Assembly (NCBI RefSeq): GCF_011397115.1
Contig: NZ_AP022822.1
Span: 1,656,001-1,720,000, forward strand
DNA length: 64,000 nucleotides
Direction of reading: 5' to 3'
Source of the DNA: Enterococcus saigonensis
GTDB lineage: Bacteria > Bacillota > Bacilli > Lactobacillales > Enterococcaceae
The position numbers and the translations under genes are program-made. The notes beneath the pieces are model-generated. The model was given only the letters and a program-made list of their open reading frames with translations, did no database searches and had not been told where the DNA came from. Below are positions 36,496 to 44,428 of this stretch, piece by piece (positions within the stretch are counted from its first letter, which is position 1; each line of letters begins with the position of its first letter).

Positions 36496-36510
36496 GTAGA
36501 TTAAATCTAC
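36496..36510. repeat. 15-bp palindrome in the parE / CoA-binding gene gap
   Basis: GTAGATT-A-AATCTAC. The surrounding stretch from about 36300 to 36526 is AT-rich and contains no gene that I can support. This palindrome is its only ordered element apart from the promoter and terminator at its ends. Confidence 0.3.
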
Positions 36511-36526
36511 CCTTAAGACAAAAAAA

Positions 36527-36570
36527 TAAGCAAACTCTTATGTTGCTCAAGTAGCTTTCAAGTTTGCTTA
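36527..36570 (-). terminator. Terminator of the CoA-binding protein gene
   Basis: TAAGCAAACT/AGTTTGCTTA stem with a 24-nt inner loop that can pair further, followed on the minus strand by seven T. Confidence 0.75.
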
Positions 36571-36587
36571 GTGAACTTTTATTAAAT

Positions 36588-37013
36588 TTAGTATGCTTCC
36601 ATTTTGTTTAACTCAATTTTGATACAACGATTCATAATCACATTACCCCGATTTGCTGCCTGTAACATTTCAAAAGCTTGTTCACTTTCTAAACCCAATT
36701 GGGCCCAGTAAACTTTAGCATCAGTTTTTAAAAAGTCTGCTGCTACTTCCGGTAAAAACTCGCTGCGACGGAAGATATCCACGATGTCAATTTTTTCTGG
36801 AACACTCACTAAGTCTGAATAAACTGTCTCGCCTAGAATTTCACTTCCTGCATATTGTGGATTTACTGGAATAATCCGATAGCCATGGTTTTGTAATAGT
36901 CGTGCGATTTGAAAACTTGTACGATCTTCCTTTGGACTCAATCCAACTACCGCAATCGTTTTTGCTTCTTTTAAAAATTGAAATATTTTTTCTTGGCTAG
37001 GATTTTGAAACAT
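36588..37013 (-). CDS. CoA-binding protein (YccU family)
   Basis: A 141-residue single-domain Rossmann protein of the CoA_binding family. 'TIAVVGLSPKEDRTSFQIARLLQNHGYRIIPVNPQ' is the nucleotide-binding half; 'KVYWAQLGLESEQAFEMLQAANRGNVIMNRCIKIEL' holds the conserved Cys and Asn region. The biochemical role in bacteria is not settled. The gene is monocistronic and divergent from plsY. Confidence 0.88.
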   Translation of the reverse strand: MFQNPSQEKIFQFLKEAKTIAVVGLSPKEDRTSFQIARLLQNHGYRIIPVNPQYAGSEILGETVYSDLVSVPEKIDIVDIFRRSEFLPEVAADFLKTDAKVYWAQLGLESEQAFEMLQAANRGNVIMNRCIKIELNKMEAY

Positions 37014-37148
37014 ACTACCACTCCTTAACTTATCAAGTTTGATTATTGACCATCTAGACTATATCCTATTAAAGAAATATTAGCAAAGAGTTGTTCCTGT
37101 TTTTTTTTCATGCTAAAATTACGCTAGTTTGAAGAATTGAGGTTATTT

Positions 37149-37781
37149 ATGAAAGTAATTATTTTAATGATAATCGCCTACTTATTAGGATCTATTCCTT
37201 CTGGTGTCTGGATTGGAAAAATTTTCTACCACAAAGATATCCGACAATTTGGAAGTGGCAATACTGGTACTACCAATACATTTCGTGTTTTAGGAAAACC
37301 GGCTGGAACTATTGTTTTATTAATGGATATTTTGAAAGGAACATTCGCCACATTGTTGCCAGCCATATTTCATATTACAAATATTAACCCGCTATGGTTT
37401 GGCGTTTGTGCCATTTTAGGTCATACTTTCCCGATTTTTGCCGGTTTTAAAGGTGGAAAAGCCGTGGCGACAAGTGCCGGAATGTTACTAGGCTATAGTC
37501 CTATCTTCTTTATTTACTCTGCAACAATTTTTGTTATTTGTCTTTTTATCACCAGTATGGTGAGTTTAACAAGTATGATTGCGGCAGTTTTAATTACGTT
37601 GTCTACAGTTATTTTACCAACAGTTTGGCCATCAGTTTTACCTGAGCACAACTGGCTTTTAACAATCATTGCAACTGGTCTTACACTATTTATTTTTTAT
37701 CGTCACCGTGACAACATCAAACGCATAAAAAATGGCACAGAAAGTCGAATTCCATTTGGCTTAAATCGCCAAAAAAAATAA
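37149..37781 (+). CDS. plsY: Acyl-phosphate:glycerol-3-phosphate acyltransferase
   Basis: A 210-residue integral membrane enzyme that makes lysophosphatidic acid from acyl phosphate, the first step of phospholipid synthesis in this group. The motifs are 'YLLGSIPSG' near residue 9, 'GSGNTGTTNTFRVLGKPAG' near 36 and 'GHTFPIFAGFKGGKAVATSAG' near 93. GAGG lies 6 nt before the ATG at 37149. The gene order plsY / divergent parE is widely kept in Firmicutes. Confidence 0.95.
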   Translation: MKVIILMIIAYLLGSIPSGVWIGKIFYHKDIRQFGSGNTGTTNTFRVLGKPAGTIVLLMDILKGTFATLLPAIFHITNINPLWFGVCAILGHTFPIFAGFKGGKAVATSAGMLLGYSPIFFIYSATIFVICLFITSMVSLTSMIAAVLITLSTVILPTVWPSVLPEHNWLLTIIATGLTLFIFYRHRDNIKRIKNGTESRIPFGLNRQKK

Positions 37782-37814
37782 GTCCAACCTCATTAATCTT
37801 ATTGTCAATTTCAA

Positions 37815-37856
37815 AAAGACCACTAAAAGACTAAAGTCTTTTAGTGGTCTTTTAAT
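37815..37856. terminator. Convergent terminator, plsY / galactose epimerase-like
   Basis: AAAGACCACTAAAAGACT/TCTTTTAGTGGTCTTTT, a near-perfect 17-bp stem with T-runs in both directions, placed between two converging genes. Confidence 0.9.
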
Positions 37857-37857
37857 T

Positions 37858-38733
37858 TTATTTTACAGTAATTGCATATTTTGTACTAAATTTTTCTCGA
37901 CCAGCAAGTTGTTGAATTCCTAATTTCTCAATAAGTTCTCCGGTAGACTCCGTTGTATCCGCGATACCGCACCATGGTTCAATACAAACAAAAGGCGACT
38001 CCGTTGGATAAGGTGACCAAATCCCAACATACGGCATATCTTTATAACTTAACGTGACACTATGCGGGGATTTTTCACTACAAATAGAAATTGCATTTAA
38101 CCCTTTTGTTTCAAAGATAACCGCATCATTTTTAAACATATCATGTGTTAACGCTAAATTTGTATTGGTCTGTCCAAGTGTACGCTGTTCTAAATTGATA
38201 TAGTTCCCATCAAGAGGCAAATTTAACCGCGATTTACGTGGAGAAAAAGCTAAATAATAGTCTTCAAAACTCAATCCTTCTGCTAAAGGAACATTGAAGG
38301 CTGGGTGCCCTCCAATTGAAAAGAACATTTCTTCTTCATCCAAATTTTCCACTTCATATTTCACCGTCAAACCATCACCGCCTAGTTCATAGCGAATAAT
38401 TAGTTCAAAGTTAAAAGGAAAAACTGCTTTAGTTTCAGGCGTTGCGGACAAAATAAAACTAGCAGTATCACCGGATTCTTCTAAAAGTTCAAAATCCATA
38501 TTGCGAGCAAAACCATGTTTAGGTAAGTGATACGTTTGGCCTTTATAGCGGTAGCTATCTTCTTTTAAAGCACCTACAATAGGAAATAAAACAGGTGCAT
38601 GTTTTCCCCAGTACTTAGGATCTGCTTGCCAAATATATTCCAAACTATTGGCTTTACTAACTAAACTTTGTAGCTCGGCTCCATGTAAGGAAATCTGAGC
38701 TTTTAGCTGATCATTTTCAATTGTAACCGTCAT
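37858..38733 (-). CDS. Aldose 1-epimerase family protein (LacX/YeaD-like)
   Basis: A 291-residue galactose-mutarotase-like beta-sandwich protein. 'LSLHGAELQSLVSK', 'RHGFARNMDFEL'-type sequence ('LPKHGFARNMDFELL') and 'FSIGGHPAFNVPL' hold the conserved active-site His residues, and 'CIEPWCGIAD' the glutamate. The family includes sugar-phosphate mutarotases and LacX. The substrate is not set. It lies 58 bp behind codY in the same direction and may be read from that operon. Confidence 0.85.
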   Translation of the reverse strand: MTVTIENDQLKAQISLHGAELQSLVSKANSLEYIWQADPKYWGKHAPVLFPIVGALKEDSYRYKGQTYHLPKHGFARNMDFELLEESGDTASFILSATPETKAVFPFNFELIIRYELGGDGLTVKYEVENLDEEEMFFSIGGHPAFNVPLAEGLSFEDYYLAFSPRKSRLNLPLDGNYINLEQRTLGQTNTNLALTHDMFKNDAVIFETKGLNAISICSEKSPHSVTLSYKDMPYVGIWSPYPTESPFVCIEPWCGIADTTESTGELIEKLGIQQLAGREKFSTKYAITVK

Positions 38734-38791
38734 TTACGGCACCTCCTAGTTTATCATTTCCTTTTTGCTGCACACCATACTCCATAATTGC

Positions 38792-39592
38792 TTAGTGATT
38801 ATGTTTATCCAACTCTTCTTTGAAACGTTTATTTAAAACACGTAAATACGTGCCCTTCATCCCTAAAGAACGGGATTCAATAATTCCAGCTGATTCTAGC
38901 TTTCGTAGCGCATTTACAATCACTGAACGTGTGATTCCAATTTCATCAGCAATACTCGAGGCAGTTAATCGCCCTTCGTCTCCTTCTAAAGCAGCAAAAA
39001 TAGCTTGTACTGCTTTTAACTCACTGTAAGAAAGGGTACTAATTGCCATTTGAACAGCAGTTGCACTTCTAACATCTGCTTCAATGTCACGAGATTTTTG
39101 ATACAAGAACTGCATCCCAACTACCGTTGCACCATATTCGGCTAAAACTAAATCATCCTCATTAAAAGCCGCATCCATCCGAGCTAAAATAATAGTGCCC
39201 AAACGTTCACCAGCACCAAAAATTGGGACTACCGTCGTTAAACCATTCGGATATTTTCCTCGTTGTTCCACAGGAAATGCTGTCATATCAGAAGAAATTG
39301 GAATGTTGGCTTCTGTTTTAGTCAGATGATCCACCATTTCAGTATAAATTTGCGGAAATTGTTTTTCTTCAAACATATTTTTCACACGATCATTATTAAC
39401 ATCATGTTTTTCATTGAAACCCAACAAGACACCTTCACTACTAATAATATAGGCGTTACTGTCTAAAATATCCCCTAAAATCAACGCCATATTGTTATAA
39501 GGCAGATCCAAAGTCATATCAAAAGTATTCTTTTGCTGTAATAATTGATTGATACGGCGAGTTTTGTCTAATAAAGTTGTCATCTTTTTCAT
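38792..39592 (-). CDS. codY: GTP-sensing pleiotropic regulator CodY
   Basis: A 266-residue global repressor that senses branched-chain amino acids and GTP. Residues 1-155 are the GAF effector domain ('MTTLLDKTRRINQLLQ', 'YIISSEGVLLGF', 'MTAFPVEQRGKYPNGLTTVVPI'). The C-terminal winged helix-turn-helix contains 'LTASSIADEIGITRSVIVNALRKLESAGIIESRSLGMKGTYL'-type sequence (about residues 203-245). Two ATGs four codons apart could serve as start. It is the last of the four-gene xerC-hslV-hslU-codY unit. Confidence 0.97.
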   Translation of the reverse strand: MKKMTTLLDKTRRINQLLQQKNTFDMTLDLPYNNMALILGDILDSNAYIISSEGVLLGFNEKHDVNNDRVKNMFEEKQFPQIYTEMVDHLTKTEANIPISSDMTAFPVEQRGKYPNGLTTVVPIFGAGERLGTIILARMDAAFNEDDLVLAEYGATVVGMQFLYQKSRDIEADVRSATAVQMAISTLSYSELKAVQAIFAALEGDEGRLTASSIADEIGITRSVIVNALRKLESAGIIESRSLGMKGTYLRVLNKRFKEELDKHNH

Positions 39593-39606
39593 TTTCCTTC
39601 CTATGT

Positions 39607-40998
39607 TTACAAAATGTAGCGACTTAAATCTTGATTTTCAACAATTGCATCCAGTTTTTCTTCCACATAAGCGGCAGTAATTGTTATCTCGCCCATTTGC
39701 ATATCAGGAGCTTCAAACAACAAATCTTCCAACAACTTTTCCAAAATCGTGTGCAAGCGTCTAGCTCCGATATTATCAGTGTCACGGTTCACATCAAAAG
39801 CAATTTGCGCAATTTTTTCAATTGCCTCTTTAGTAAAGATTACTTTAATATTTTCCGTACCTAGCAATGCGATATATTGCTTGATCAAAGAATTATTTGG
39901 TTCTGTTAAAATTTTGATAAAGTCAGCTGCAGTTAAATCATCCAACTCTACTCGAATAGGAAAGCGTCCTTGTAGTTCTGGAATAAGATCGCTTGGTTTT
40001 GCAACATGAAAAGCCCCAGAAGCGATAAATAAAATATGATCAGTCTGAATAGTTCCATATTTAGTATTTACTTGAGAACCTTCTACAATCGGTAAAATAT
40101 CCCGTTGGACACCTTCTCTTGAAACTTCCCCCGATTGCTGTGAGCGAGAAGTAATCTTATCAAATTCATCAATAAAAATGATTCCGTTTGCTTGTGCCAG
40201 TCTGATAGCTTCGCTGTGAATATCCGCATCATTAACTAATTTAGCCGATTCTTCTTGTACCAAAAGTTCGCGTGCTTCTTTAACGGTGACGGTCCGTTCA
40301 ACTTTTTTTTGCGGCTTCAAAGCATCTAAAGTTTCGTTCAAATCAATTCCCATCTGCTCTAACCCGTTATTCATCATTGGACCTTTTGTTTTAGGTTCAT
40401 CAATTTCAATTGTAACTTCACGATTATCTAAAACGCCACGTTCCAATTGATCGAAAATTGCTTGTCGATTGGTCTTAATTTCTTCGGTTAATTCTTCTTT
40501 TGGCTCTTCTTGTTGTGTATTAAAAATATTCATCATTTGTTCGTAAGGATTAGTTGATTTTTTCTGTTCTTTTTTTATACCAGGGACCAAAACCTTAACC
40601 AAACGACGATTAGCTTTTTTGACTGCACGCGTATACACGCGGCTGTATTGCTCTTTTTTGACAATCTGAATCGCATTTTCTACCAAGTCACGAACCATCG
40701 ATTCCACGTCACGACCCACATAGCCAACTTCCGTAAACTTGGTTGCCTCTACTTTAACAAAAGGTGCCTGAACAATTTTGGCCAAACGCCGCGCAATTTC
40801 TGTTTTCCCAACACCAGTTGGACCTATTAATAAAATATTCTTGGGTGTCACATCTTGTTGCATGTCTTCATCTAATTGCAATCTACGATAGCGATTACGC
40901 AATGCAACTGCAACTGATTTTTTTGCTTCTTGTTGTCCTACGATATATTGATCTAATTCTGCCACGATTTGACGTGGTGATTTTGTCATTTCATTCAT
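39607..40998 (-). CDS. hslU: HslU (ClpY) ATPase subunit of the HslVU protease
   Basis: A 463-residue AAA+ unfoldase. 'LIGPTGVGKTEIARRLAK' near residue 54 is Walker A, 'GIIFIDEFDKI' Walker B, and 'EVGYVGRDVESMVRDL' the pore region with the GYVG loop. The inserted I domain covers about residues 110-240. The extreme C-terminus 'LSRYIL' inserts into HslV to activate it. It follows hslV by 12 bp. Confidence 0.97.
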   Translation of the reverse strand: MNEMTKSPRQIVAELDQYIVGQQEAKKSVAVALRNRYRRLQLDEDMQQDVTPKNILLIGPTGVGKTEIARRLAKIVQAPFVKVEATKFTEVGYVGRDVESMVRDLVENAIQIVKKEQYSRVYTRAVKKANRRLVKVLVPGIKKEQKKSTNPYEQMMNIFNTQQEEPKEELTEEIKTNRQAIFDQLERGVLDNREVTIEIDEPKTKGPMMNNGLEQMGIDLNETLDALKPQKKVERTVTVKEARELLVQEESAKLVNDADIHSEAIRLAQANGIIFIDEFDKITSRSQQSGEVSREGVQRDILPIVEGSQVNTKYGTIQTDHILFIASGAFHVAKPSDLIPELQGRFPIRVELDDLTAADFIKILTEPNNSLIKQYIALLGTENIKVIFTKEAIEKIAQIAFDVNRDTDNIGARRLHTILEKLLEDLLFEAPDMQMGEITITAAYVEEKLDAIVENQDLSRYIL

Positions 40999-41010
40999 AA
41001 AAATCCCTCA

Positions 41011-41556
41011 CTACATTTCTTCCACAATAATATTGTGATTGGTAAATATGCAAATATCTGCTGCAATGTTCAATGCATTTTCTGCGATTTCTTTTGCTGT
41101 CATTTCAGTTGTATTGTACTTTTTCATTGCCCGCGCTGCAGCCAAAGCATAATTTCCACCTGAACCAATTGCCAAAATACCATCATCAGGCGTAATAACT
41201 TCACCTGTTCCAGAAACTAATAACATCTCTTCTTTGTTCATCACAATTAACATTGCTTCTAATTTTTGCATAGATTGTTGTGTTCGCCATTCTTGGGCCA
41301 GTTCAACGGCAGCACGTTGTAAATTACCATTATATTCATTTAGTTTTGCTTCAAATTTTTCTTCCAAAGTAAATGCATCTGCTACACTCCCAGCAAAGCC
41401 AACCACTACTTCACCATTATAAATACGTCGAACTTTGCGGGCTGTACCTTTCATAACCACTTGTTCTCCCATTGTAACTTGACCGTCTCCAGCCATAGCA
41501 AACTTGCCATCTTTTTCCACTGCACAAATTGTGGTGGAATGAAATTGTGATTCCAT
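41011..41556 (-). CDS. hslV: HslV (ClpQ) peptidase subunit
   Basis: A 181-residue N-terminal-nucleophile peptidase. The sequence 'HSTTICAVEKDGKFAMAGDGQVTMG' begins at residue 6, so a seven-residue leader precedes the usual TTI. Similar leaders occur in Staphylococcus and Bacillus ClpQ, where the mature N-terminus differs from the proteobacterial Thr1. 'SVADAFTLEEKFEAKL' and 'GSGGNYALAAARA' complete the signature. AGGAGG lies 6 nt before the ATG. Confidence 0.96.
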   Translation of the reverse strand: MESQFHSTTICAVEKDGKFAMAGDGQVTMGEQVVMKGTARKVRRIYNGEVVVGFAGSVADAFTLEEKFEAKLNEYNGNLQRAAVELAQEWRTQQSMQKLEAMLIVMNKEEMLLVSGTGEVITPDDGILAIGSGGNYALAAARAMKKYNTTEMTAKEIAENALNIAADICIFTNHNIIVEEM

Positions 41557-41583
41557 TGTCTTCCTCCTAAACTCTGAATTAAC

Positions 41584-42483
41584 CTATTCATGCGCCCGCG
41601 GATGAAATTTACGATAATTATTTTGTAAACTCTCCTTTGTAACATGAGCATATATTTGTGTTGACGATAAATTAGCGTGTCCGAGTAATTCTTGGACAGT
41701 TCGCATATCCGCTCCATTATTTAACAGATGAGTAGCAAATGTATGGCGCAACATATGAGGATGAATTTTACTGTCTAAACTACTTTTTTTGATGAGTTGA
41801 GTAAAAACATACTCAATGCCTCGGCTTGTTATAGCACTGCCTCTTTGATTTACAAAGACAAAAGGATGTTCTGGCACTTTTTTTACTAAAAGTGGTCTAG
41901 CAAGAGTCAAATATTCCTGTAATGCAATTTGCGCATAAGAACCAAAAGGAACATAGCGATCTTTACCACCTTTCCCATGAATTAGTAAAACTTCCCCTTG
42001 CCAATCAATAGCATCCAACGTTAAACCAGCACACTCGCTAACTCGCAACCCTGATCCATAGATGGTTTCCAATAGAGCACGATTACGAAGTTCTAACGGT
42101 TTATCCCCTTTAGCTGCTTGAAAGAGCGCTGCCATTTCCTTTTCATAAAAAAAACGAGGCAATTTACTATTTTGTTTTTTCAAATGAATATATGAAAAAG
42201 GGTTTTCTTCTATAACTTCTTGTTTTAGTAGATACTGATAAAAAGAACGCAGGCTAGCAATTTTGCGGCTGATAGAATTGCGACTGTATTTTTGTTCATT
42301 CAAAAAACTCAGATAAACCCGTACATCGCGATGGTCAATCTTAATGAAATCACTATCGCCACTTTCTTTTAAGAACTCACTAAAATCTTGCAAATCTTCC
42401 TGGTAGGCCGCCGTCGTTAATTGCGAATACCCCCGTTCAAACTGCAAGTAGCGTAAAAATTCTTGTGTCCAGTCCAATGCCAT
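41584..42483 (-). CDS. xerC: Tyrosine recombinase XerC (CodV)
   Basis: A 299-residue recombinase that resolves chromosome dimers at dif. The N-terminal SAM-like core-binding domain covers residues 5-90. Catalytic residues are Arg in 'YGSGLRVSECAGL', His-x-x-Arg in 'HPHMLRHTFATHLL', His in 'LLGHANLSSTQIYAHV' and Tyr in the same segment. AGGTG lies 7 nt before the ATG at 42483. It is first in the xerC-hslV-hslU-codY operon, as codV is in Bacillus subtilis. Confidence 0.95.
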   Translation of the reverse strand: MALDWTQEFLRYLQFERGYSQLTTAAYQEDLQDFSEFLKESGDSDFIKIDHRDVRVYLSFLNEQKYSRNSISRKIASLRSFYQYLLKQEVIEENPFSYIHLKKQNSKLPRFFYEKEMAALFQAAKGDKPLELRNRALLETIYGSGLRVSECAGLTLDAIDWQGEVLLIHGKGGKDRYVPFGSYAQIALQEYLTLARPLLVKKVPEHPFVFVNQRGSAITSRGIEYVFTQLIKKSSLDSKIHPHMLRHTFATHLLNNGADMRTVQELLGHANLSSTQIYAHVTKESLQNNYRKFHPRAHE

Positions 42484-42517
42484 CGTTTTGCACCTCGTTT
42501 CTGTCCGCAATTAATGT

Positions 42518-42545
42518 AGCATACAACGAATTAAAAAACAAACAA
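42518..42545 (-). promoter_or_regulatory. Possible promoter of xerC-hslV-hslU-codY
   Basis: TTGTTT-16 bp-TATGCT on the minus strand, 35-60 bp before the xerC start. The match is moderate; it is supported by its place and by the CodY-like box touching the -35 element. Confidence 0.45.
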
Positions 42546-42559
42546 ATTGTCAGAATTTA
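42544..42559. promoter_or_regulatory. CodY-box-like dyad at the xerC-codY promoter
   Basis: The dyad AAATT-GTCAG-AATTT; AATTGTCAGAATTTA matches the CodY consensus AATTTTCWGAAAATT at 11 of 15 positions. It overlaps the -35 box of the promoter candidate, a typical repressor position. Motif-based inference only. Confidence 0.4.
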
Positions 42560-42942
42560 AACAATATTTCCTTCTTTCGTCACAATTTACACAATATTGT
42601 CATACTTTTTTCAAGATACAATCAAGTTAAATTGGCTATCTATCAAAAGTTTTATATACTATCAAAATTTATTCATTTAACAATTTGATGTCAGATTGAC
42701 ACAGTACAAATTATCAAAATTTCTCTGTCTTTTCAATCTTATTTTAATTCTAATCTGGCTACATCATCACGTTACAAGAGTATTTACAATATTTTTGCAG
42801 CCGTCATCATCAAAGTTAATAACTTTCTATTTGTTTTTTGGAAGCTAAACTTACTGTTGTATTCATGTATTAGCCTATAAAAATTATGACTTTTCATCTG
42901 GATATGCAAGTCGCCTAAAATATCATGAAATCCCACCAAAAA
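42560..42942. other. AT-rich gap between trmFO and xerC, no gene seen
   Basis: No coding frame of sensible length or ribosome site is visible on either strand. Three copies of ATCAAAA(A/G)TTT-like sequence occur at 42642, 42661 and 42713, and an ACAATATTGT palindrome lies near 42590. In Bacillus the two neighbouring genes are close together, so this gap is an insertion or an expanded regulatory region. Confidence 0.5.
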
Positions 42943-42956
42943 ACCGCTCAGCGGTC
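42940..42956 (-). terminator. Terminator of trmFO
   Basis: ACCGCT-GA-GCGGT followed by TTTTTTGG on the minus strand. An overlapping alternative stem with the adjacent GACCGCCAGT is possible. Confidence 0.75.
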
Positions 42957-42994
42957 ACTGGCGGTCTTCTTTAAGGAATTAAAATTATAACTAT

Positions 42995-44302
42995 TTAATT
43001 TGAAACTACAAATTCTGATGTTAATTGGCTTAGTGCACGCTCTGCCAATGTTTGGTACCGTAATTTCTTGTCGCGAATACGTTCAGGTAATTCTGGTAGT
43101 AGGCCAAAATTAGCATTCATAGGTTGAAAGTGTTTGCCTTCTGCGTGGGTAATATAATAGGCCATTGAACCGATAACCGTCTCTTTTGGCATAGTCTGCA
43201 CCTTTTGCCCTAAAGCTAAACGAGCAGCGTTACGCCCAGCCAATAATCCACTAGCAGCACTTTCTACATAACCTTCCACTCCAGTCATTTGACCTGCAAA
43301 AAACAAGTCGTCACGTTTAACAGACTGATAAGTTGGACGTAATAATTCTGGTGAGTTCATAAAGCTATTGCGGTGCATAACACCATAGCGAACAAATTCA
43401 GCGTTTTCTAAACCTGGAATCATTTGGAAAACCCGTTTTTGCTCCCCCCATTTTAGATGGGTTTGAAAACCAACAATATTGTATAACGAAGCTGCCGCAT
43501 TATCTTGACGTAATTGGATCACCGCATATGGTCGTTTACCAGTATTTGGATCTTCCAATCCTACTGGTTTCATCGGGCCAAAAAGCATAGTTTTCTCACC
43601 GCGCGCCGCCATCACTTCAATTGGCATACAACCTTCAAAATATTTTTCCTTTTCAAATGTTTTTAAAGGGGCAACTTCTGCTGTAATTAGCGCTTCTCGA
43701 AAAGCATTAAATTCTTCTTTTGTCATCGGACAATTTAAGTAAGCTGCTTCTCCTTTATCATAACGCGATTTTAGATACACTTTATCCATATTAATTGTAC
43801 TTTTATCAATAATCGGTGCTGCTGCGTCATAAAAATAAAAACCATCCGAACCATTAAATTCTTTAATTGCTTCTGCTAATTTAGAAGATGTCAGAGGTCC
43901 TGTTGCAATCACGGTAATCCCACTTGGAATCTCGGTTATTTCTTCTGAAACAACCGTCACATTCGGATGGGTTCTAACTTTTTTAGTAACCGTCGCAGAA
44001 AAAGAATCGCGATCCACTGCCAAGGCACCACCGGCTGGAACTGCAGTTTCGTCAGCAGATTGAATAATTACTGAATTCAACCGACGCATCTCTTCTTTTA
44101 AAACTCCCACTGCGTTAGCTAGACTATTTCCTCTTAATGAGTTAGAACATACTAATTCTGCAAAATCCGAAGTATGATGTGCTTCTGTTGATTTTTTTGG
44201 ACGCATTTCATAAAGACGTACTAAAACGCCTGCCTCAGCGATTTGCCAAGCAGCCTCACTACCGGCTAATCCGGCACCAATTACATTTACAAATTCAGTC
44301 AT
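42995..44302 (-). CDS. trmFO: Methylenetetrahydrofolate-tRNA-(uracil-5-)-methyltransferase TrmFO
   Basis: A 435-residue FAD/folate enzyme that makes m5U54 in the tRNA T loop. The FAD-binding 'VNVIGAGLAGSEAAWQIAEAGV' lies at residues 5-26. 'AHHTSDFAELVCSNSLR' holds the conserved Cys near 53, and 'GCMPIEVMAARGEKTMLFGPMKPVGL' and 'GQMTGVEGYVESAASGLLAG' are diagnostic for TrmFO against GidA. It follows topA by 126 bp across a long hairpin. Confidence 0.96.
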   Translation of the reverse strand: MTEFVNVIGAGLAGSEAAWQIAEAGVLVRLYEMRPKKSTEAHHTSDFAELVCSNSLRGNSLANAVGVLKEEMRRLNSVIIQSADETAVPAGGALAVDRDSFSATVTKKVRTHPNVTVVSEEITEIPSGITVIATGPLTSSKLAEAIKEFNGSDGFYFYDAAAPIIDKSTINMDKVYLKSRYDKGEAAYLNCPMTKEEFNAFREALITAEVAPLKTFEKEKYFEGCMPIEVMAARGEKTMLFGPMKPVGLEDPNTGKRPYAVIQLRQDNAAASLYNIVGFQTHLKWGEQKRVFQMIPGLENAEFVRYGVMHRNSFMNSPELLRPTYQSVKRDDLFFAGQMTGVEGYVESAASGLLAGRNAARLALGQKVQTMPKETVIGSMAYYITHAEGKHFQPMNANFGLLPELPERIRDKKLRYQTLAERALSQLTSEFVVSN

Positions 44303-44332
44303 TTTCTTCTTCCATTCCTATATTTTTAACAA

Positions 44333-44408
44333 AAAAGTGTGCAACATTTATCCTAGCTTTTTCTCAGCAGATTGAATAATAGTTAGAAAAACTGTTTCAC
44401 ACCTTTTT
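44333..44408 (-). terminator. Extended hairpin terminator of topA
   Basis: On the minus strand GGTGTG-AAC pairs with GTTG-CACAC, and AGTTTTTCT with AGAAAAAGCT further in. A T-run follows. It separates topA from trmFO. Confidence 0.65.
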
Positions 44409-44428
44409 GTACTACTTATTTATAGTTA

